Origin: Streptomyces abyssomicinicus
Lineage (GTDB): Bacteria > Actinomycetota > Actinomycetes > Streptomycetales > Streptomycetaceae
NCBI RefSeq assembly: GCF_008974245.1
Contig: NZ_BBZI01000006.1
Span: 306,393 to 370,392, forward strand
DNA: 64,000 nucleotides
Reading direction: 5' to 3'
Both the position numbers and the translations under genes were made by a program. Below are positions 46,349-54,985 of this stretch, in pieces (positions within the stretch are counted from its first letter, which is position 1; every line of letters begins with the position of its first letter). The notes under the pieces were generated by a model that was given only the letters and a program-made list of their open reading frames with translations, had not been told where the DNA came from and ran no database searches.

Positions 46349-46364
46349 GTTACCCGCTGGTAAC
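46349..46364. promoter_or_regulatory. GTTACC-4-GGTAAC dyad
   Basis: A perfect 6-bp-arm inverted repeat, typical in size of a TetR/GntR-type operator, lies about 385 bp before the DUF6230 start. Confidence 0.45.
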
Positions 46365-46479
46365 GGCGAGGCCACGAAGGATCACCCGCCCCGCACCGGT
46401 CCACGACGGAGGGTTGCGTCCCATCACGGGACAAAGGCGGGCAAAGATCCGCGCAGCGGGGCGCATCGCAGCCCAACTC

Positions 46480-46492
46480 TTACTGCCAGTAA
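46480..46492. promoter_or_regulatory. TTACTG-C-CAGTAA dyad
   Basis: A perfect 13-bp palindrome in an AT-richer stretch, about 515 bp before the DUF6230 start. With the two other dyads it makes up the recognisable content of the 45968-46618 gap; no open frame there has support. Confidence 0.45.
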
Positions 46493-46618
46493 CAGCTGGT
46501 TCATTTCCCAAGATTTGGCAAAGCGTGGCCGCAACATGCCCCTCGAGGGAACTCCCTTCACACCGGGCCCATGCTTTCCCCGCGAAACTTTCCGCGCGGG
46601 AGTTCCGCACAACGGGAA

Positions 46619-46651
46619 GGGCGGGACGGGGAGCGCCTCCCCGTCCCGCCC
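46619..46651 (-). terminator. second hairpin terminator after the thioredoxin gene
   Basis: GGGCGGGACGGGGAG and its complement form a perfect 15-bp stem with a CGC loop. Confidence 0.85.
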
Positions 46652-46689
46652 TCACACCCTCACGACCGCCGGCGGACCTCCCGGAACCG

Positions 46690-46721
46690 GGTCCGGGTCC
46701 GGACCGGTCCGGACCCGGACC
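46690..46721 (-). terminator. first hairpin terminator after the thioredoxin gene
   Basis: A 32-bp perfect palindrome built from GGTCCGG units lies 3 bp past the thioredoxin-gene stop. Tandem hairpins here should give tight termination. Confidence 0.85.
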
Positions 46722-46724
46722 GGA

Positions 46725-47702
46725 CTAGAACAGGGCGCGCGCCAGCGCGCGCCGCGCGGCGACCACCCGCGGGTCGTCACCCCCGACGACCTCGAACATC
46801 TCCAGCAGCCGCACCCGCACGGCCTCCCGGTCGTCGCCGGCCGTCCGGCGCACCGCGTCGATGAGCCGGCCGAAGGCGTCCTCGACATGACCGCCCACCA
46901 GGTCCAGGTCGGCGGCGGCGATCTGCGCCGCGGAGTCCGCGGGCTTCTCGGCCGCGTCCCGCCGCACCTTCTGGGGATCCAGATCCCGCACCCGCTCCAG
47001 CAACTGCGCCTGGGCGAGGCCCAGCTTGGCCTCCTCGTTGCCCGGGTCGTCGGAGAGCACGTTGCGGTAGGCGCGGATCGCGCCGCCCAGGTCCCCGGCG
47101 TCCAGCGCCGAGGCCGCCGCCTCCAGCGCGGCGTCGTGCGGGCCCACCGGCATCGCGGCGTCGGCGTCGGCCCCGCCGCCCGGCTCGGCCTCCGGGTCGA
47201 CGGTCAGACCGGTCAGGCCGAACCGCTGCTCGCCGACCGCGATCAGCTGGTCGAGGGTCTCGCGGATCTGCGCCTCGGGCGCGGCCCCCTGGAAGAGCGG
47301 CAGCGCCTGGCCGGCGACCACCGCGAACACCGCCGGGATCCCCTGGATCCCGAACTGCTGCATCAGCATCTGATTGGCGTCGACGTCGACCTTGGCCAGC
47401 ACGATCCGGCCGTTGTACTCGACGGCCAGCCGCTCCAGCACCGGGCTCAGCTGCTTGCACGGCTGACACCACTCGGCCCAGAAGTCGAGGACGACGGGCA
47501 CCTCGGTGGACTTCTGAAGGACGTCGCGCTCGAAGGCGGCCTCATCGACGTCGTACACCAGGTCGGCGGGGGAGACGGCTCCTCCCCCGCCCCGGCGGGC
47601 GGTCTCGGCGCGCGCCTGCTCCGCCTTCGCCTTGGCCTCCTGGGCCGCCTTCACGGCGGCGAGGTCGACGACTCCGCTCATGGACATGTTCCGTGGCTGC
47701 AT
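46725..47702 (-). CDS. thioredoxin-fold co-chaperone-like protein with TPR tail (YbbN-type)
   Basis: This 325-residue cytosolic protein has a Lys/Ala-rich N-terminus (15-40), a thioredoxin domain with VVLDFWAEWCQPCKQLSP (active-site CQPC), QFGIQGIPAVFAVVAG (cis-proline) and a C-terminal tetratricopeptide part (LDAGDLGGAIRAYRNVL, LGLAQAQLLERV). The layout matches CnoX/YbbN proteins, which hold oxidised or unfolded proteins for chaperones. The intact CxxC suggests redox activity as well. The ATG at 47702 has GGAGG 9 nt upstream; an in-frame ATG five codons in is possible. Confidence 0.9.
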   Translation of the reverse strand: MQPRNMSMSGVVDLAAVKAAQEAKAKAEQARAETARRGGGGAVSPADLVYDVDEAAFERDVLQKSTEVPVVLDFWAEWCQPCKQLSPVLERLAVEYNGRIVLAKVDVDANQMLMQQFGIQGIPAVFAVVAGQALPLFQGAAPEAQIRETLDQLIAVGEQRFGLTGLTVDPEAEPGGGADADAAMPVGPHDAALEAAASALDAGDLGGAIRAYRNVLSDDPGNEEAKLGLAQAQLLERVRDLDPQKVRRDAAEKPADSAAQIAAADLDLVGGHVEDAFGRLIDAVRRTAGDDREAVRVRLLEMFEVVGGDDPRVVAARRALARALF

Positions 47703-47920
47703 GCGCCTATCCTCCCCCGTCGGCGCGCTCCGGAGGTAACTGTCGGCGGACCCCGCCCGCCGGGCATCGGCGCCGGGCCCCACCGGTGGCGTCGGGTCCC
47801 CACCTGACGCCGGTCGTGGTCGTCGCTCACCGGGCTCGGCCCGGTTTTCGCTACGACCCGTAGCGTAACCATCTCCGGCCTCCACGCCCACCGGCTCCCG
47901 AGTGATGTGCCTCACGGCCG

Positions 47921-47926
47921 TATCGT
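47921..47926 (+). promoter_or_regulatory. -10 box of a leaderless tetR transcript
   Basis: TATCGT ends 8 nt before the ATG of the TetR gene. GTGA-6-TCAC (47902-47915) lies between the -35 and -10 regions and could be its operator. Confidence 0.5.
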
Positions 47927-47934
47927 CGTGTGTC

Positions 47935-48588
47935 ATGCCCCGCCGCACGCCCGACCCCCACCCCGGCCCGTCAGGGACCGGCCGCCCCCGCACCGGCCGC
48001 CCCCGCAGCGCCGCGGCCGACACCGCGATCCTGGCCGCCACCCGCGAGGCCCTGGTCGAGCTCGGCTGGTCCCGGCTCACCCTCGGCGACGTGGCGCTGC
48101 GGGCCGGCGTCGCCAAGACCACCCTGTACCGCCGCTGGCCCGGCAAGAACGAACTGGTCGTCGACGCGGTGGCCGAGCTCTTCGACGCACTGGAACTGCC
48201 CGACCGGGGCAGCCTGGCCGCCGACATCGAGGGGGTGGTGCTGCGGTTCGCGGCCATCCTGGCCCGTCCGGAGGCGCGCAGCGGGCTGATGGCCGTGGTG
48301 GCCGAGTCGACGCTCGACGACTCCCTGCGGGAACGCATCCGCACCTCGATCGTGGAGCGCCAGAAGCGGCTGGTCCGCGAGGGCAAGACCCGCGCCCAGG
48401 GCCGCGGCGAGCTGCCGCCGGACCCCGACCCGGAGGCGGCCGACCGCTCCTTCGACCTGATCTTCGACGTGGTGGCCGGCAGCGTGGTGCACCGCAGCCT
48501 GGTGAGCGCCGAGCCGGTCGACGAGACCTGGGCGCGCGACTTCACCGCCCTGCTGCTCGCCGGCCTCGGCTCCACTCCGGCCCGCTGA
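47935..48588 (+). CDS. TetR/AcrR family transcriptional regulator
   Basis: This 217-residue regulator has an N-terminal helix-turn-helix (LVELGWSRLTLGDVALRAGVAKTTLYRRWPGK, about 45-75) typical of TetR proteins. The effector domain (about 90-215) is helical, with DRGSLAADIEGVVLRFAAILARPEA. The start is the ATG at 47935, with a -10 box 8 nt upstream. It is divergent from the thioredoxin-TPR gene, with 232 bp between. The effector and targets are unknown. Confidence 0.9.
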   Translation: MPRRTPDPHPGPSGTGRPRTGRPRSAAADTAILAATREALVELGWSRLTLGDVALRAGVAKTTLYRRWPGKNELVVDAVAELFDALELPDRGSLAADIEGVVLRFAAILARPEARSGLMAVVAESTLDDSLRERIRTSIVERQKRLVREGKTRAQGRGELPPDPDPEAADRSFDLIFDVVAGSVVHRSLVSAEPVDETWARDFTALLLAGLGSTPAR

Positions 48589-48600
48589 CCACCCTGCGGG

Positions 48601-48606
48601 TATCGT
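48601..48606 (+). promoter_or_regulatory. -10 box of a leaderless marR transcript
   Basis: TATCGT ends exactly 7 nt before the GTG start. The eight bases TATCGTCG are identical to those before the upstream tetR gene. Confidence 0.5.
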
Positions 48607-48613
48607 CGGCGTC

Positions 48614-49123
48614 GTGCCGAAGCCGCTCAGCCTTGCCTTCGACCCCATCGCCCGCGCAGACGAACTGTGGAAGCAGCGGTGGGGCGGCGTTCCCTCGATG
48701 GCCGCGATCACGTCGATCATGCGCGCCCACCAGATCCTGCTCGCCGAGGTGGACGCCGTCGTCAAGCCGTACGGCCTGACCTTCGCCCGCTACGAGGCGC
48801 TGGTGCTGCTCACCTTCTCCCGCAGCGGCGAGCTGCCGATGTCCAAGATCGGTGAGCGGCTGATGGTCCACCCGACCTCGGTGACGAACACGGTGGACCG
48901 CCTGGTGCGGTCGGGGCTGGTGGCCAAGCGTCCCAACCCGGACGACGGGCGGGGCACCCTGGCAGGCATCACCGACAAGGGCCGCGAGGTGGTCGACGCG
49001 GCCACCCGTGACCTGATGGCGATGGATTTCGGCCTGGGCGCCTACGACGCCGAGGAGTGCGGCGAGATCTTCGCGCTGCTCCGCCCCCTGCGGGTGGCGG
49101 CGGGGGACTTCGAGGACTCCTGA
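48614..49123 (+). CDS. MarR family transcriptional regulator
   Basis: This 169-residue winged-helix regulator has the dimer helix at the N-terminus (DELWKQRWGGVPSMAAITSIMRA), the recognition region MSKIGERLMVHPTSVTNTVDRLVRSGLV and the wing RPNPDDGRGTLAGITDKG with the conserved D-x-R. It follows the TetR gene by 25 bp but probably has its own leaderless promoter. The ligand is unknown. A second MarR gene lies at 59676-60152 and is clearly different. Confidence 0.9.
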   Translation: MPKPLSLAFDPIARADELWKQRWGGVPSMAAITSIMRAHQILLAEVDAVVKPYGLTFARYEALVLLTFSRSGELPMSKIGERLMVHPTSVTNTVDRLVRSGLVAKRPNPDDGRGTLAGITDKGREVVDAATRDLMAMDFGLGAYDAEECGEIFALLRPLRVAAGDFEDS

Positions 49124-49218
49124 CGCTCGGCCGGTACCCGCCGGGCCCCTGGCCGGCCCCCTGGCCGGGGGCGGGGGCGGGTCAAGATCGCGCAAAGTCC
49201 ACGGTTACCCTCTTAGGC

Positions 49219-49560
49219 ATGAAGCGAGCCGTGCTGACCCGTTACCGCGCGATGGCCTACATCACGGGTGTACTGCTGATCCTGCTCTGCGTGGGCATGA
49301 TCGCCAAGTACCTGCTGGAGATCGACGGCGCCGCCGGCTTCACCCAGGTGGTGAGCATCGCGCACGGCTGGCTGTACGTGATCTACCTGATCTTCGCCTT
49401 CGACCTCGGCTCCAAGGCGAAGTGGCCGGTCGCCAAGCAGCTCTGGGTGCTGCTGGCCGGCACGATCCCCACCGCCGCGTTCTTCGTCGAGCGGAAGATC
49501 GCCAAGGAGCTGGAGCCCCGGATCACCGACGGCGCCGCACCCTCCGCCGTCAAGGCCTGA
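49219..49560 (+). CDS. DUF3817 membrane protein
   Basis: This 113-residue protein has three hydrophobic segments ([53 protein letters not shown]) and matches DUF3817, a small integral membrane family of unknown function. A -10-like TACCCT ends 7 nt before the ATG, suggesting a leaderless message. A paralogue with the same hallmarks ([19 protein letters not shown]) lies at 56987-57340. Confidence 0.88.
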   Translation: MKRAVLTRYRAMAYITGVLLILLCVGMIAKYLLEIDGAAGFTQVVSIAHGWLYVIYLIFAFDLGSKAKWPVAKQLWVLLAGTIPTAAFFVERKIAKELEPRITDGAAPSAVKA

Positions 49561-49573
49561 CCGCACCCTCCGC

Positions 49574-49590
49574 CGGTCGGGGCCCGACCG
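49574..49590 (+). terminator. small hairpin after the DUF3817 gene
   Basis: CGGTCGG-GGC-CCGACCG, a perfect 7-bp stem 14 bp after the stop. Confidence 0.5.
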
Positions 49591-49611
49591 CCCCGTCCCC
49601 CGTTTTTCCCG

Positions 49612-49636
49612 AGGCCGCGCCGCACCGGCGCGGCCT
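49612..49636 (+). terminator. hairpin terminator before icmA
   Basis: AGGCCGCGCCG and its complement form a perfect 11-bp stem with a CAC loop, ending 13 bp before the icmA operator palindrome. Confidence 0.75.
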
Positions 49637-49649
49637 TGCGCGTCGACAT

Positions 49650-49669
49650 TTACTAGGACGTCCTAGTAA
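49650..49669. promoter_or_regulatory. 20-bp perfect palindrome, icmA operator
   Basis: TTACTAGGACGTCCTAGTAA is fully self-complementary and ends 9 bp before the icmA ATG. Its AT-rich ends and position over the start of transcription mark it as a probable TetR- or GntR-type operator. Confidence 0.75.
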
Positions 49670-49678
49670 CTTGGAGAC

Positions 49679-51379
49679 ATGGACGCTGACGCCATCGAGG
49701 AGGGCCGCCGCCGCTGGCAGGCCCGGTACGACTCCGCACGCAAGCGGGACGCCGACTTCACCACGCTCTCCGGCGATCCGGTGGAGCCGGTCTACGGCCC
49801 CCGGCCCGGGGACGTGTACGAGGGGTTCGAGCGGATCGGCTGGCCGGGCGAGTACCCCTTCACCCGGGGCCTGTACCCGACCGGCTACCGGGGCCGCACC
49901 TGGACCATCCGCCAGTTCGCCGGCTTCGGCAACGCCGAGCAGACCAACGAGCGCTACAAGATGATCCTCGCCAACGGCGGCGGGGGCCTGTCGGTGGCGT
50001 TCGACATGCCGACCCTGATGGGCCGCGACTCCGACGACCCCCGCTCGCTGGGCGAGGTCGGGCACTGCGGGGTGGCCATCGACTCCGCCGCCGACATGGA
50101 GGTGCTGTTCCGGGACATCCCGCTCGGCGACGTCACCACCTCGATGACGATCAGCGGTCCGGCCGTGCCGGTCTTCTGCATGTACCTGGTGGCCGCCGAG
50201 CGCCAGGGCGTCGACCCGTCGGTGCTCAACGGCACGCTGCAGACGGACATCTTCAAGGAGTACATCGCGCAGAAGGAGTGGCTGTTCGAGCCCGAGCCCC
50301 ATCTGCGGCTGATCGGCGACCTGATGGAGTACTGCGCCGAGCGCATCCCCGCCTACAAGCCGCTCTCGGTCTCCGGCTACCACATCCGCGAGGCCGGATC
50401 CACGGCCGCGCAGGAGCTGGCCTACACGCTGGCCGACGGCTTCGGCTACGTGGAGCTCGGGCTCAGCCGGGGCCTGGACGTGGACGTGTTCGCGCCCGGC
50501 CTGAGCTTCTTCTTCGACGCGCACGTGGACTTCTTCGAGGAGATCGCCAAGTTCCGCGCCGCCCGCCGTATCTGGGCACGCTGGCTGCGGGACGAGTACG
50601 GCGCGAAGACCGAGAAGGCGCAGTGGCTGCGCTTCCACACCCAGACCGCGGGCGTCTCGCTCACCGCGCAGCAGCCGTACAACAACGTGGTCCGCACGGC
50701 CGTGGAGGCCCTGGCCGCGGTGCTCGGCGGCACCAACTCGCTGCACACCAACGCCCTCGACGAGACGCTGGCGCTGCCCAGCGAGCAGGCGGCGGAGATC
50801 GCGCTGCGCACCCAGCAGGTACTGATGGAGGAGACCGGCGTCGCCAACGTGGCGGACCCGCTGGGCGGCTCCTGGTACGTCGAGCAGCTGACGGACCGCA
50901 TCGAGGCGGACGCGGAGAAGATCTTCGAGCAGATAAGGGAACGCGGCCTGCGGGCCCACCCGGACGGCGAGCACCCGATCGGCCCGATCACCTCGGGCAT
51001 CCTGCGCGGCATCGAGGACGGCTGGTTCACCGGGGAGATCGCGGAGGCGGCCTTCCAGTACCAGCGGTCCCTGGAGAAGGGCGACAAGAGGGTCGTGGGC
51101 GTCAACACCCACACCGGATCGGTCACCGGCGACCTGGAGATCCTGCGGGTCAGCCACGAGGTGGAGCGTGAGCAGGTGCGCACGCTGACCGGGCGGCGGG
51201 CCGCCCGCGACGAGACGGCCGTGCGGGGGGCGCTGGAGGCGATGCTGGCCGCGGCGCGCTCCGGGGCCAACATGATCGAGCCGATGGTCGAGGCGGTCCG
51301 CGCCGAGGCCACGCTGGGCGAGATCTGCGACGTCCTCCGCGAGGAGTGGGGCGTCTACACGGAGCCGGCGGGCTTCTGA
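49679..51379 (+). CDS. icmA: isobutyryl-CoA mutase, large subunit (methylmalonyl-CoA mutase family)
   Basis: This 566-residue substrate-binding subunit of a B12-dependent mutase interconverts isobutyryl-CoA and n-butyryl-CoA. The length equals that known for IcmA. Family marks are [41 protein letters not shown] and the substrate-binding region [21 protein letters not shown]. Position 76-80 reads RQFAGFG; large mutase chains with TYRQYAG-type motifs use methylmalonyl-CoA, while F in RQFAGFG is typical of IcmA. There is no B12-binding domain, so a separate IcmB is needed; none is adjacent. GGAG lies 2-3 nt before the start region. Confidence 0.9.
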   Translation: MDADAIEEGRRRWQARYDSARKRDADFTTLSGDPVEPVYGPRPGDVYEGFERIGWPGEYPFTRGLYPTGYRGRTWTIRQFAGFGNAEQTNERYKMILANGGGGLSVAFDMPTLMGRDSDDPRSLGEVGHCGVAIDSAADMEVLFRDIPLGDVTTSMTISGPAVPVFCMYLVAAERQGVDPSVLNGTLQTDIFKEYIAQKEWLFEPEPHLRLIGDLMEYCAERIPAYKPLSVSGYHIREAGSTAAQELAYTLADGFGYVELGLSRGLDVDVFAPGLSFFFDAHVDFFEEIAKFRAARRIWARWLRDEYGAKTEKAQWLRFHTQTAGVSLTAQQPYNNVVRTAVEALAAVLGGTNSLHTNALDETLALPSEQAAEIALRTQQVLMEETGVANVADPLGGSWYVEQLTDRIEADAEKIFEQIRERGLRAHPDGEHPIGPITSGILRGIEDGWFTGEIAEAAFQYQRSLEKGDKRVVGVNTHTGSVTGDLEILRVSHEVEREQVRTLTGRRAARDETAVRGALEAMLAAARSGANMIEPMVEAVRAEATLGEICDVLREEWGVYTEPAGF

Positions 51380-51405
51380 GGCGGACCCGTCCGGCGCGAC
51401 GACGT

Positions 51406-51444
51406 GGGCCCGGACCTCCTCTGACGAGGGGGAGGTCCGGGCCC
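51406..51444. terminator. bidirectional hairpin terminator
   Basis: GGGCCCGGACCTCC and its complement form a perfect 14-bp stem followed by TTT, between convergent icmA and the glycosyltransferase gene. Confidence 0.85.
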
Positions 51445-51473
51445 TTTCGGGTGCGCCGACGAGACTCACCGAG

Positions 51474-53924
51474 TCAAATCATCGTCGGCTTCCCGTCCTG
51501 GGCGCCGCCCGTGAGCGGGGTCCGGCTGGGGGTGGCGGTGGGCGTGGTGGCCGCCACCACCGCGGCGGCGGTCGCCACGGCGGAACCCGGGGCGTCCAGC
51601 ACGGAGCCGGCGGGCAGCGTTGCACCGGCGGCCGGGGCGGAGCCGGCGCCCACGAACGCCGGCAGCGGCCGGCGTTCCGGCTGTCCGGCCTCGTGGCCGG
51701 CCGGCGGCCCGCTCAGCGGGGCGTGCGCCGGAAGGGCCGCGGCCTGCAGCGCGGGAACCGGGTACATGGCGGGCAGTACGGGCTGCAGCGGCTGGACGAC
51801 GGGCTGCGCCGGCCGCACGTCCACCTGCGGGACGGGCTCCGGCGCGGGCGCCGGGGCCACGGGGGCGGGCGTCTCCTCCTTCGCGGCCACACCGGCCGGG
51901 ACGGGCTCGGGCGCACCGGCCGGGACGGGCTCGGGGGCCGGCTCCGGCTCGGGGGCGGGCTCCGCGGCCGGCTCCGGCGTGGCGGCCGGCGTGGGGTCGG
52001 GGACGGTCCCGGGCTCCGCCACCGGCTCGGACTCGCGGACCGGCGCGGGCCCGGACTTCCGCCCGGCCTTCGGTTCGCGCTCCGGCGCCCCGGCGCCCAC
52101 CGGGAGCGGCTCGGTTGCCGTGTCCGCGTCCCGCGCGGGCGCCGCCGTGACGTCCGCCGCGATGACCGGTGCGGCGTCCGGTGCGGCGTCCGGCAGCGCG
52201 ACGGACACCGCGACCGGCACGGCCACCGGGGCCGCGGCCTTGCGGCGGCGGGACTCGGCGGCCACCGTGTACCACCAGATCGCCACCGGCGAGAGCGCGA
52301 TCACCAGCGCCAGCACCGCCCAGGTCCGCATCGCGGCGTGCGTGTGGCCGAAGGCCTGCGAGGCGACGAGCGAGGCGACGAGCACCACGGCCCAGAACAG
52401 GTGGACCCTGAAGGTGAGCAGCCGGTCCGCGCTGCTGTCTCCGCCCTTGGGGGTGACCACGAACCGGCACGGGCGGCGCAGCAGGGCCGCGGTGAAGGAC
52501 TTCAGGTAGATCGGCGCGGAGATGGCCGACATCGCCATCCCGGCGAGGCCGCCGGACCCCTTTGGCTCGTGCGGCGAGACGTTGTGCCGCCGGTTCCAGA
52601 GGTAGAGGCCGATCTGGAGTGCGGCGGCGTCGCTGTAGAGCATCAGCCAGACCGACGTGGAGACCGAGGTGCCCGAGGCACCGAACCACATGAACAGGAC
52701 GCAGCTGAAGACGCCCAGGAACCAGTTGACCGCGGTCATCGGGTAGTAGCAGACCATCAGCGAGTACTGGAACAGACGCCCGTAGGGCATGGTGAACGGC
52801 GCCTTCCAGAACTGCTTGAAGAGCGTCTCGTAGGTGCCGCGGGACCAGCGCATCTGCTGGGTGAAGAAGTCGGTCCACGAGGTCGGGCCCTCACCGACCG
52901 CGAGGACGTCGGGGGTGTACACGGAGCGCCAGCGCCGCCGGGTGAGCGGGTTGCGGGTGCGGTGCAGTTCGAAGCCGGTGGCCATGTCCTCGGTGATGGA
53001 GTCGTACAGGCCGCCGATCTGCTTGACGGCGGAGATCCGCACGACGTTGTTGGTGCCGACGAACATGGGCGCCCGGTAGCGGTTGCCGGCCCGCTGGATC
53101 AGCGCGTGGAAGAGGTACTGCTGCGACTCGGCGGCCTTGGTCACGGGGTTGGTGTAATTGCCGTAGACCTGGGGGCCGACCACGAACGCCACGTCGGGGT
53201 CGCGGAAGTAGCCCGTCATCCGTTCCAGGAAGTTGGGGAGCGGGATGTGGTCGGTGTCGACGGAGGCGAAGAAGTCGTACTCGTCGCCGTGGGCGTCGAG
53301 CCAGGCGTTGTAGTTACCGTGCTTGGTCTTCGCCTTGTGGTGGCCCGTGGGGCGGTTCCAGCGGTCGACCCCCTTGCGGGAGAAGTGGCGCACGCCCAGC
53401 TCCCGGCAGAGGGCCTTGGCCTCGTGGTCGTCGCCCTCGTCGAGGAGCCAGACGTCGACCCGGCCGTCGTGGGTGATGCGGGTCGCGCCCTCGAGGGTGG
53501 CGCGGAGCATCGACAGCGGTTCCTTGCCGGGCACGTAGGTGGTGATGAAGGCGACCCGGGTGCCGGGTTCGGGGGTCACCGGCACGGGGTCGCGGGCGAC
53601 CATCGTGGCGTGGGCGACGGAGAAGACGTTCACGACCATGAAGAACTCGATCAGGCCGATCCCGGTCAGCATGGCGATGTCGAGGACGGCGAGCAGGGTC
53701 TGGCTCTCGTCCCGCTCCACCCAGTGGGTGGGCCACACCAGATAGACCAGCAGCAGGCCGGTGAGCAGCGGCGCGAGCGCCATCATGGCGACCGCCCACA
53801 TGCGGTGGGGCTCACGCGAGAGCAGGGAGGTGTACCGCACCCGGTAGGGCCGGCCGGCGGGTGGCTCGGTGAGCGGCCCCGCCAGTCGGCTATGGGTGTC
53901 GTAGTCGTAGCCCTCCGGCAGCAC
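51474..53924 (-). CDS. cellulose-synthase-like family 2 glycosyltransferase with Pro-rich tail
   Basis: This 816-residue membrane glycosyltransferase has two N-terminal helices ([39 protein letters not shown]), then the GT2 core with D,D,D,QxxRW features: [23 protein letters not shown] and QQMRWSRG. Several more helices follow. From about residue 565 on, 250 residues are an Ala/Pro/Glu-rich tail that looks disordered. The GTG at 53924 has GGAGG 5 nt upstream. Family members build beta-glucans or other polysaccharides at the membrane; the sugar cannot be assigned. Confidence 0.88.
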   Translation of the reverse strand: MLPEGYDYDTHSRLAGPLTEPPAGRPYRVRYTSLLSREPHRMWAVAMMALAPLLTGLLLVYLVWPTHWVERDESQTLLAVLDIAMLTGIGLIEFFMVVNVFSVAHATMVARDPVPVTPEPGTRVAFITTYVPGKEPLSMLRATLEGATRITHDGRVDVWLLDEGDDHEAKALCRELGVRHFSRKGVDRWNRPTGHHKAKTKHGNYNAWLDAHGDEYDFFASVDTDHIPLPNFLERMTGYFRDPDVAFVVGPQVYGNYTNPVTKAAESQQYLFHALIQRAGNRYRAPMFVGTNNVVRISAVKQIGGLYDSITEDMATGFELHRTRNPLTRRRWRSVYTPDVLAVGEGPTSWTDFFTQQMRWSRGTYETLFKQFWKAPFTMPYGRLFQYSLMVCYYPMTAVNWFLGVFSCVLFMWFGASGTSVSTSVWLMLYSDAAALQIGLYLWNRRHNVSPHEPKGSGGLAGMAMSAISAPIYLKSFTAALLRRPCRFVVTPKGGDSSADRLLTFRVHLFWAVVLVASLVASQAFGHTHAAMRTWAVLALVIALSPVAIWWYTVAAESRRRKAAAPVAVPVAVSVALPDAAPDAAPVIAADVTAAPARDADTATEPLPVGAGAPEREPKAGRKSGPAPVRESEPVAEPGTVPDPTPAATPEPAAEPAPEPEPAPEPVPAGAPEPVPAGVAAKEETPAPVAPAPAPEPVPQVDVRPAQPVVQPLQPVLPAMYPVPALQAAALPAHAPLSGPPAGHEAGQPERRPLPAFVGAGSAPAAGATLPAGSVLDAPGSAVATAAAVVAATTPTATPSRTPLTGGAQDGKPTMI

Positions 53925-53942
53925 AGCACCCTCCAATGATCG

Positions 53943-54040
53943 AATCCGCGCTTCGGGGATCGAAGATCGAAGCTCGGGGTTCGCAGATCGAAGATCGGCG
54001 ATCAGAACCGGACAAGATGCTATCCACACAAAAGTGGATA
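53943..54040. promoter_or_regulatory. glycosyltransferase leader with GATCGAAG repeats and TATCCAC dyad
   Basis: Copies of GATCGAAG and close variants recur between 53955 and 54002. TATCCAC-6-GTGGATA (54021-54040) is a perfect dyad, and on the minus strand it partly overlaps TAGCAT, a possible -10 box. The segment is less GC-rich than its surroundings and probably controls the glycosyltransferase gene. Confidence 0.5.
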
Positions 54041-54193
54041 TTCCGGGAGCTGTCGACTTGGGCGCGTCCGGGCGTGGGCGGTCGCGGGAGCGGGTTCCGA
54101 GGGTGCGGAGAACGGGCGGCGGCCCGGGAACCGTGGTGTCGGGCGAGGTTCCCGGCGCTTCGGCGTGTCGGTCGGCGTGGCGCGGAAATGCGC

Positions 54194-54985
54194 TCATTCG
54201 GCCGAGCGGGATGACCTCACCGGGCGAGCGACGGAACGGTGGAGGTGGGCGCGGACGGCGCGCCGCGCGACCGGCCCCAGGGCGTCGACCGCGGCGACCA
54301 GGTCGGCCAGCCGCTGGAGGGCGTCCAGGGCGCGGCCCGCGCCCTCGCTGTCGGCGCCCTCGTAGAGCTCCAGGCCGACGAAGGAGGCGGCGATCGCGCG
54401 GGCCAGGCCCTCCGGGTCGGCGAACTCGCCGAACGGGGTGGAGGACAGCACACGGCGCAGGACCCGCTCGATCTCGGCGATCCACAGGTCCAGCCCGGCG
54501 GCGGTGGCCGGGCCCAGGCGGGCGTGGGTCTGGGCGCCGGCCAGCATCTGGCCGATGAGCGCCACGTGCCCGGCCGCGCGCTCGGCGTCGTGGATCTCCC
54601 GGCCGATGGCGAGCAGCCCCGACAGGGAGGTCACCTCGGCGAGCCGCCCCCGGTAGCGGGCGACCCGCTCCTCCGCGCCGTGCCGGCAGGCGGCGGCGAG
54701 CAGTTCGTCCATCGACCCGAAGTGGTAGAAGACCAAGGCCTGGTTGACGCCGGCCGCGGCCGCCACGCTGCGGGCGGACACCTTGGCGATCCCCTGCCCG
54801 GCGAGGGTGCGCAGGGCTCCCTCCAGCAGCCGGGTGCGGGTGTCGGGTGCGGCGGCCGGGCCGGCGGTACCACGGCCGCCCTCGCCGCCGGTGTGGCCGA
54901 CGGTGCCACGGCCGCCCTCGCGGCCGGCGTCGCGGTCACCGTCGCGGCCGGCGTCGCGGTCGTCGTCCGTGCCGGAGGCGTTCAC
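54194..54985 (-). CDS. TetR family regulator with repetitive N-terminus
   Basis: This 263-residue TetR protein has a standard helix-turn-helix (GQGIAKVSARSVAAAAGVNQALVFYHFGSMDELL) starting near residue 62 and a helical effector domain. The first ~50 residues are low complexity, rich in Asp, Arg and Gly (DRDAGR and EGGRGT units), which is uncommon. The GTG start has GAGGAGG 7 nt upstream and overlaps the DUF4166 stop (GTGA). It is the last gene of a three-gene operon that carries two TetR-type operators in front, so it is probably autoregulated. Confidence 0.9.
   Translation of the reverse strand: MNASGTDDDRDAGRDGDRDAGREGGRGTVGHTGGEGGRGTAGPAAAPDTRTRLLEGALRTLAGQGIAKVSARSVAAAAGVNQALVFYHFGSMDELLAAACRHGAEERVARYRGRLAEVTSLSGLLAIGREIHDAERAAGHVALIGQMLAGAQTHARLGPATAAGLDLWIAEIERVLRRVLSSTPFGEFADPEGLARAIAASFVGLELYEGADSEGAGRALDALQRLADLVAAVDALGPVARRAVRAHLHRSVARPVRSSRSAE
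54870..54965. repeat. GC-rich imperfect repeats in the tetR 5' end
   Basis: Units close to GGCCGGCGTCGCGGTC and ACGGCCGCCCTCG recur within the coding sequence for the Asp/Arg/Gly-rich N-terminus. Confidence 0.7.

Noticed and set aside
53936..54214. 92-codon plus-strand frame over the glycosyltransferase leader
   Set aside because: It is built from the GATCGAAG repeats and overlaps the dyad and the regulator's 3' end; it looks like a by-product of low-stop GC-rich DNA.
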